A stretch of 64,000 nucleotides of DNA from assembly GCA_041398225.1 (NCBI GenBank), contig JAWKVD010000003.1, positions 124,001 through 188,000 on the forward strand. The letters are read 5' to 3'. The notes below the pieces were generated by a model. That model saw only the letters and a program-made list of their open reading frames with translations. It searched no databases and had not been told where the DNA came from. Below are positions 61,618 to 64,000 of this stretch, piece after piece. How positions within the stretch are numbered: position 1 is the first letter of the stretch; every line of letters starts with the position of its first letter. This DNA is from JAWKVD01 sp041398225 (GTDB lineage: Bacteria; Pseudomonadota; Alphaproteobacteria; Caulobacterales; Hyphomonadaceae). Both the position numbers and the translations under genes were made by a program.

Positions 61618-62420
61618 GTCGCGGGCGCATCCGTCGACGGAGGATCGCCAGCAGACGTATCGCCCGCGGGCGCATCGGCGGTGAGCTGAAGGAACACGTC
61701 CTCCAGCGTCTGGTCGGCGGACCCGGCCATAGCCTTCAGTTGCGCGAGGTCGCCCTCGACCAGCAGGCGTCCGTCCTTGATGATGCCGATGCGGTCGGCC
61801 ATGCGCTCGGCCACTTCCAGGATATGCGTGGTCAGGATCACGGCGGCGCCCGCCTCGACGCGCTGGCGCAGCATGTCCTTCACCAGCCGCGAGGCGGCCG
61901 CGTCCAAGCCGGTCAGCGGTTCGTCCAGCATCAGAAGCCTGGGGTCGTGTATCAGCGCGCCGGCCAGCACGGTCTTCTGCTTCATGCCGCGCGAGAAACC
62001 CTCGCAGCGCTGATTGCGATTGTCCCACAGGCCCAGAAGCTTCAACAGCGCCTCGGCGCGCGTCTGCGCCTCCTGCGCCGGAATTCCCCACAGGCCGGCG
62101 ACGAATTCGAGATACTCCCATGCCGACAGCTTGTCGTAGAGCAGGGGTTCGTCCGGCAGCCAGGCGATCATGCGCTTTGCGGCGTTGGGATCGCTCACGG
62201 CGTCCACGCCGAACACCTCGATCGCGCCGGCGTCCGGCGCCAGAAGGCCCGCGATCATGCGCAGCGTGGTCGTCTTGCCCGCCCCGTTGGGGCCCAGAAG
62301 CGCGTAGATCTCGCCGCTGCGCACCGTGAAGGCGACGCCGTCGACGGCGACCTTTTCGTCATAGGACTTGCGCAGGCCCGAAACCGTCAGGGCGGCGGCG
62401 TGCGAGGTGTCTGATGTCAT
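61614..62420 (-). CDS. ABC transporter ATP-binding protein
   Basis: A 268-residue ATPase for the adjacent large permease. Walker A GPNGAGKTT, signature FSRGMKQK (divergent from LSGGQ but usual for this ABC-2 group), Walker B LLMLDEPLTGLD and the switch His in LTTHILEVAERMADR are present. The last about 25 residues form a Thr/Asp/Ala-rich tail. The stop overlaps the permease start. No separate substrate-binding gene is present, which is consistent with an exporter. Confidence 0.93.
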   Translation of the reverse strand: MTSDTSHAAALTVSGLRKSYDEKVAVDGVAFTVRSGEIYALLGPNGAGKTTTLRMIAGLLAPDAGAIEVFGVDAVSDPNAAKRMIAWLPDEPLLYDKLSAWEYLEFVAGLWGIPAQEAQTRAEALLKLLGLWDNRNQRCEGFSRGMKQKTVLAGALIHDPRLLMLDEPLTGLDAAASRLVKDMLRQRVEAGAAVILTTHILEVAERMADRIGIIKDGRLLVEGDLAQLKAMAGSADQTLEDVFLQLTADAPAGDTSAGDPPSTDAPAT

Positions 62421-62535
62421 GCGTCGGGTCCCTCTGTGACAGGGCTACCCGAACATATGTGAAGGCGAACTGAAGGCGTCCACCCCAATTGAGCGCGCAG
62501 AGGGGCGGGCGACGCCCCGTCCGCGCGCCTTCAGA

Positions 62536-63222
62536 TCACTCGACGGATACGCTCGCGCCGAGCGACTTTTCCTGGTCGACCGTCTTCGGGCTGCCGAATA
62601 TGCGGATCGACGATCCCACGCCGGCCTCAACCTGCGCCGTCTCGCTGGCGTAGACCTTGAGAGACGAGCCGGCCTGTCCTTCGACGTCGACGGCCCGGCA
62701 CTTCAGGTCGCGCGCATGGATTTCCGCGCCCGCATTGGCGTCGATGCGGAGCAGGTCGCAGGAGCCGGACGCCTCCAACGACACGCCGGCGTTGGCGTCC
62801 ACCGTCACCGTCTTGGCCTTCAGTCCCGAAAATTCGGCCTTCACGCCGGCGTTGAGATCGAGCGCCAGATCGTCGACCGTGATGTTGTCGGCCGTGAAAC
62901 TCACCCCGGCGTTGAGGTCCGCCAGCTCCAGCCTGGGTCCGGAAACGCGCACGATGTCCGTCTTCCGCGACTTGATCTTGGTGTTGCGCGGCCGTGAAAT
63001 CCGCAGCGTGTCGCCCTTCTCCTCGACGACCACTTTCGACAGGTCTTCGCTTTCCACCGTCACCGAGCGCTTTGACGACTGGGTGAAGATCACCTTGTAC
63101 CCGGCGTTGACGTCCAGCTTGGTGAACTGGCTGACAGGGTAGCTGCGGGTTTCCGCGAGGGCCGGCGAGGCGGCGCACAACGAGGCGCCCACGGCGGCGG
63201 CGAGGAGGGCGAAACGGGGCAT
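62536..63222 (-). CDS. DUF2807 periplasmic beta-helix protein
   Basis: A 228-residue exported protein. The signal peptide ends near ALA (about residue 23). The remainder matches the DUF2807 domain (putative auto-transporter adhesin head, GIN domain), with repeated LNAG/DANAG turns (LELADLNAGVSF, LDLNAGVKAEF, VDANAGVSLEA, IDANAGAEIHA) that build a beta-helix. It is probably periplasmic or surface exposed; the function is unknown. The gene has its own upstream AT-rich stretch (around 63280-63310) that may contain the promoter. It lies 115 bp upstream of the ABC exporter operon on the same strand. Confidence 0.85.
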   Translation of the reverse strand: MPRFALLAAAVGASLCAASPALAETRSYPVSQFTKLDVNAGYKVIFTQSSKRSVTVESEDLSKVVVEEKGDTLRISRPRNTKIKSRKTDIVRVSGPRLELADLNAGVSFTADNITVDDLALDLNAGVKAEFSGLKAKTVTVDANAGVSLEASGSCDLLRIDANAGAEIHARDLKCRAVDVEGQAGSSLKVYASETAQVEAGVGSSIRIFGSPKTVDQEKSLGASVSVE

Positions 63223-63416
63223 GGCGTGGTCCTTTGACGAGGCTTCTGATGCCTAGAGCCTGCGAGCACGCCCTTTGGATGTCAACTAATTAAATAGTTT
63301 CTAGACGTCAGCAAGAAATGTCGCGGCGCCGGCCGCGGGCGTCGTCGTGCGCGGCGGCCGACACGATTGGACCGCGAGTGGGCGATGCCAATGGACGACA
63401 AAGGCTTTGGAATGGC

Positions 63417-63444
63417 AAAGGCCGGGCGCGATCGCCCGGCCTTT
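63417..63444 (-). terminator. terminator of copper-monooxygenase-like gene
   Basis: A perfect 12-bp stem aaaggccgggcg/cgcccggccttt with loop cgat sits 40 nt after the stop at 63484. The T-run is short but the stem is strong and would work from either direction. Confidence 0.7.
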
Positions 63445-63483
63445 CCAGATCGATGGTCAACCTGTGGCGGCGAAGGCCGCCGT

Positions 63484-64000
63484 CTACTTGCCGACGCTCT
63501 GTTCGGATTCGGCGTCACGGATGCGGCGGTTCATCATCTTGGAGATCGGCGCAAGCTCGGCTCCGGCGAGTTCGCCGTCCTTGTCCGCGTCCATCTTGTC
63601 GAACTGGATCTTGATCATGCCGCCGATGCGGCCGCGCAGTTCGCTCTTCTGAACCTTTCCGTCGATGTTGGAGTCGAGCATGCCCAGCACGCGCGAGGCG
63701 TTCAGCTCGTCCATATAGGCGGGCTTCTGGTTCTGCACGGTCTCGTCGTCCCAGCGGAACGACACGGCGGTGTACTGCATCTCCTCCCACGACTGCTCGC
63801 CCCAGCGCACCGTGATGGTCGGGTCGGGGTTGGCCGGATTGTTGGCCGAGTTGTCGTACTGGTAGCGCGTGATCAGCTTGGTGCCCGCCGGTATCTTGAT
63901 CGGTTCGGCGAATTCATAGCCGCGCTGCCAGTTGAAGTCGTATTTCGGCAGGGCGAGGATCATCTCCTCTTCCTGACCGGGGCGCTGCAGGAAGAAGCTG
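63484..64000 (-). CDS. copper-monooxygenase-like C-terminus with EF-hands (5' part outside window)
   Basis: Only the last about 172 codons are present; the frame stays open to the right edge. The visible part starts in a domain resembling the C-terminal copper type II monooxygenase fold attached to redoxin-type proteins (LPKYDFNWQRGYEFAEPIKI, DNSANNPANPDPTITVRWG, EEMQYTAVSF). It ends with two EF-hand loops: DSNIDGKVQKSE (about 63640-63675) and DADKDGELAGAE (about 63556-63591), each with the canonical Asp/Asn/Asp, Gly and Glu ligands. It is likely exported and calcium binding. The full protein is probably much larger and may contain a redoxin domain upstream. Confidence 0.75.
   Translation of the reverse strand, partial: SFFLQRPGQEEEMILALPKYDFNWQRGYEFAEPIKIPAGTKLITRYQYDNSANNPANPDPTITVRWGEQSWEEMQYTAVSFRWDDETVQNQKPAYMDELNASRVLGMLDSNIDGKVQKSELRGRIGGMIKIQFDKMDADKDGELAGAELAPISKMMNRRIRDAESEQSVGK

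Overview
The window is a high-GC chromosomal segment from an alphaproteobacterium, most likely of the Caulobacterales/Maricaulales type. This is inferred from the gene order, the alphaproteobacterial forms of ArgB, PheA, RsfS and YidC, a TonB-dependent receptor, a CycM-like anchored cytochrome c and TamA/TamB. No rRNA operon, insertion sequence, integrase, prophage or CRISPR array was seen. One tRNA gene, tRNA-Arg(ACG), lies near 45.6 kb.

Layout. 0-5.4 kb: an RluF-like pseudouridine synthase cut by the window edge, a CHRD lipoprotein, a TauD-like dioxygenase, an enoyl-CoA hydratase, a CinA-like protein and the protease CtpA. 5.6-11.3 kb: the alphaproteobacterial chain nadD-rsfS-rlmH-EnvC-ctpA, split between nadD and rsfS by an oppositely oriented TonB-dependent receptor. 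11.3-13.6 kb: an operon of a VWA-fold lipoprotein and a polytopic membrane protein of unknown function. 13.9-16.8 kb: anchored cytochrome c, prephenate dehydratase and a small outer-membrane beta-barrel with a strong terminator. 17-41 kb: a second housekeeping chain (fmt, truA, dapE, dapD, argB, engB, yidC, rnpA, rpmH) in conserved order. It is interrupted by accessory genes: two GNAT acetyltransferases, a DsbA-like protein, tamA/tamB, an OmpA-like protein with a long acidic tail, DUF3052, a double-DUF1036 protein, an ABC-2 exporter and an AidB-like acyl-CoA dehydrogenase. 41-46 kb: an orphan histidine kinase, gamma-glutamyltransferase divergent from a P1-family peptidase, and the tRNA. 46-56 kb: two RND efflux systems in tandem, each with its own TetR-type regulator and candidate operator. 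56-64 kb: a DUF983 protein, two tandem PilZ-like paralogues, AhpD-like and VOC proteins, a stand-alone 3-hydroxyacyl-CoA dehydrogenase, a second ABC-2 exporter, a DUF2807 protein and the 3' end of a copper-monooxygenase-like protein with EF-hands.

How the genes fit together. Most are core functions: translation and ribosome maturation (rsfS, rlmH, truA, fmt, rpmH, engB), lysine/DAP and arginine synthesis (dapD, dapE, argB), and envelope assembly (yidC, tamA/B, EnvC, ctpA). The least explained parts are the VWA-lipoprotein/membrane-protein pair, the OmpA-like protein with the disordered cytoplasmic arm, the double-DUF1036 protein and the PilZ pair. No complete unknown defence or mobile system was recognised. 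Antisense reading frames are unusually long because of the base composition and were discarded.
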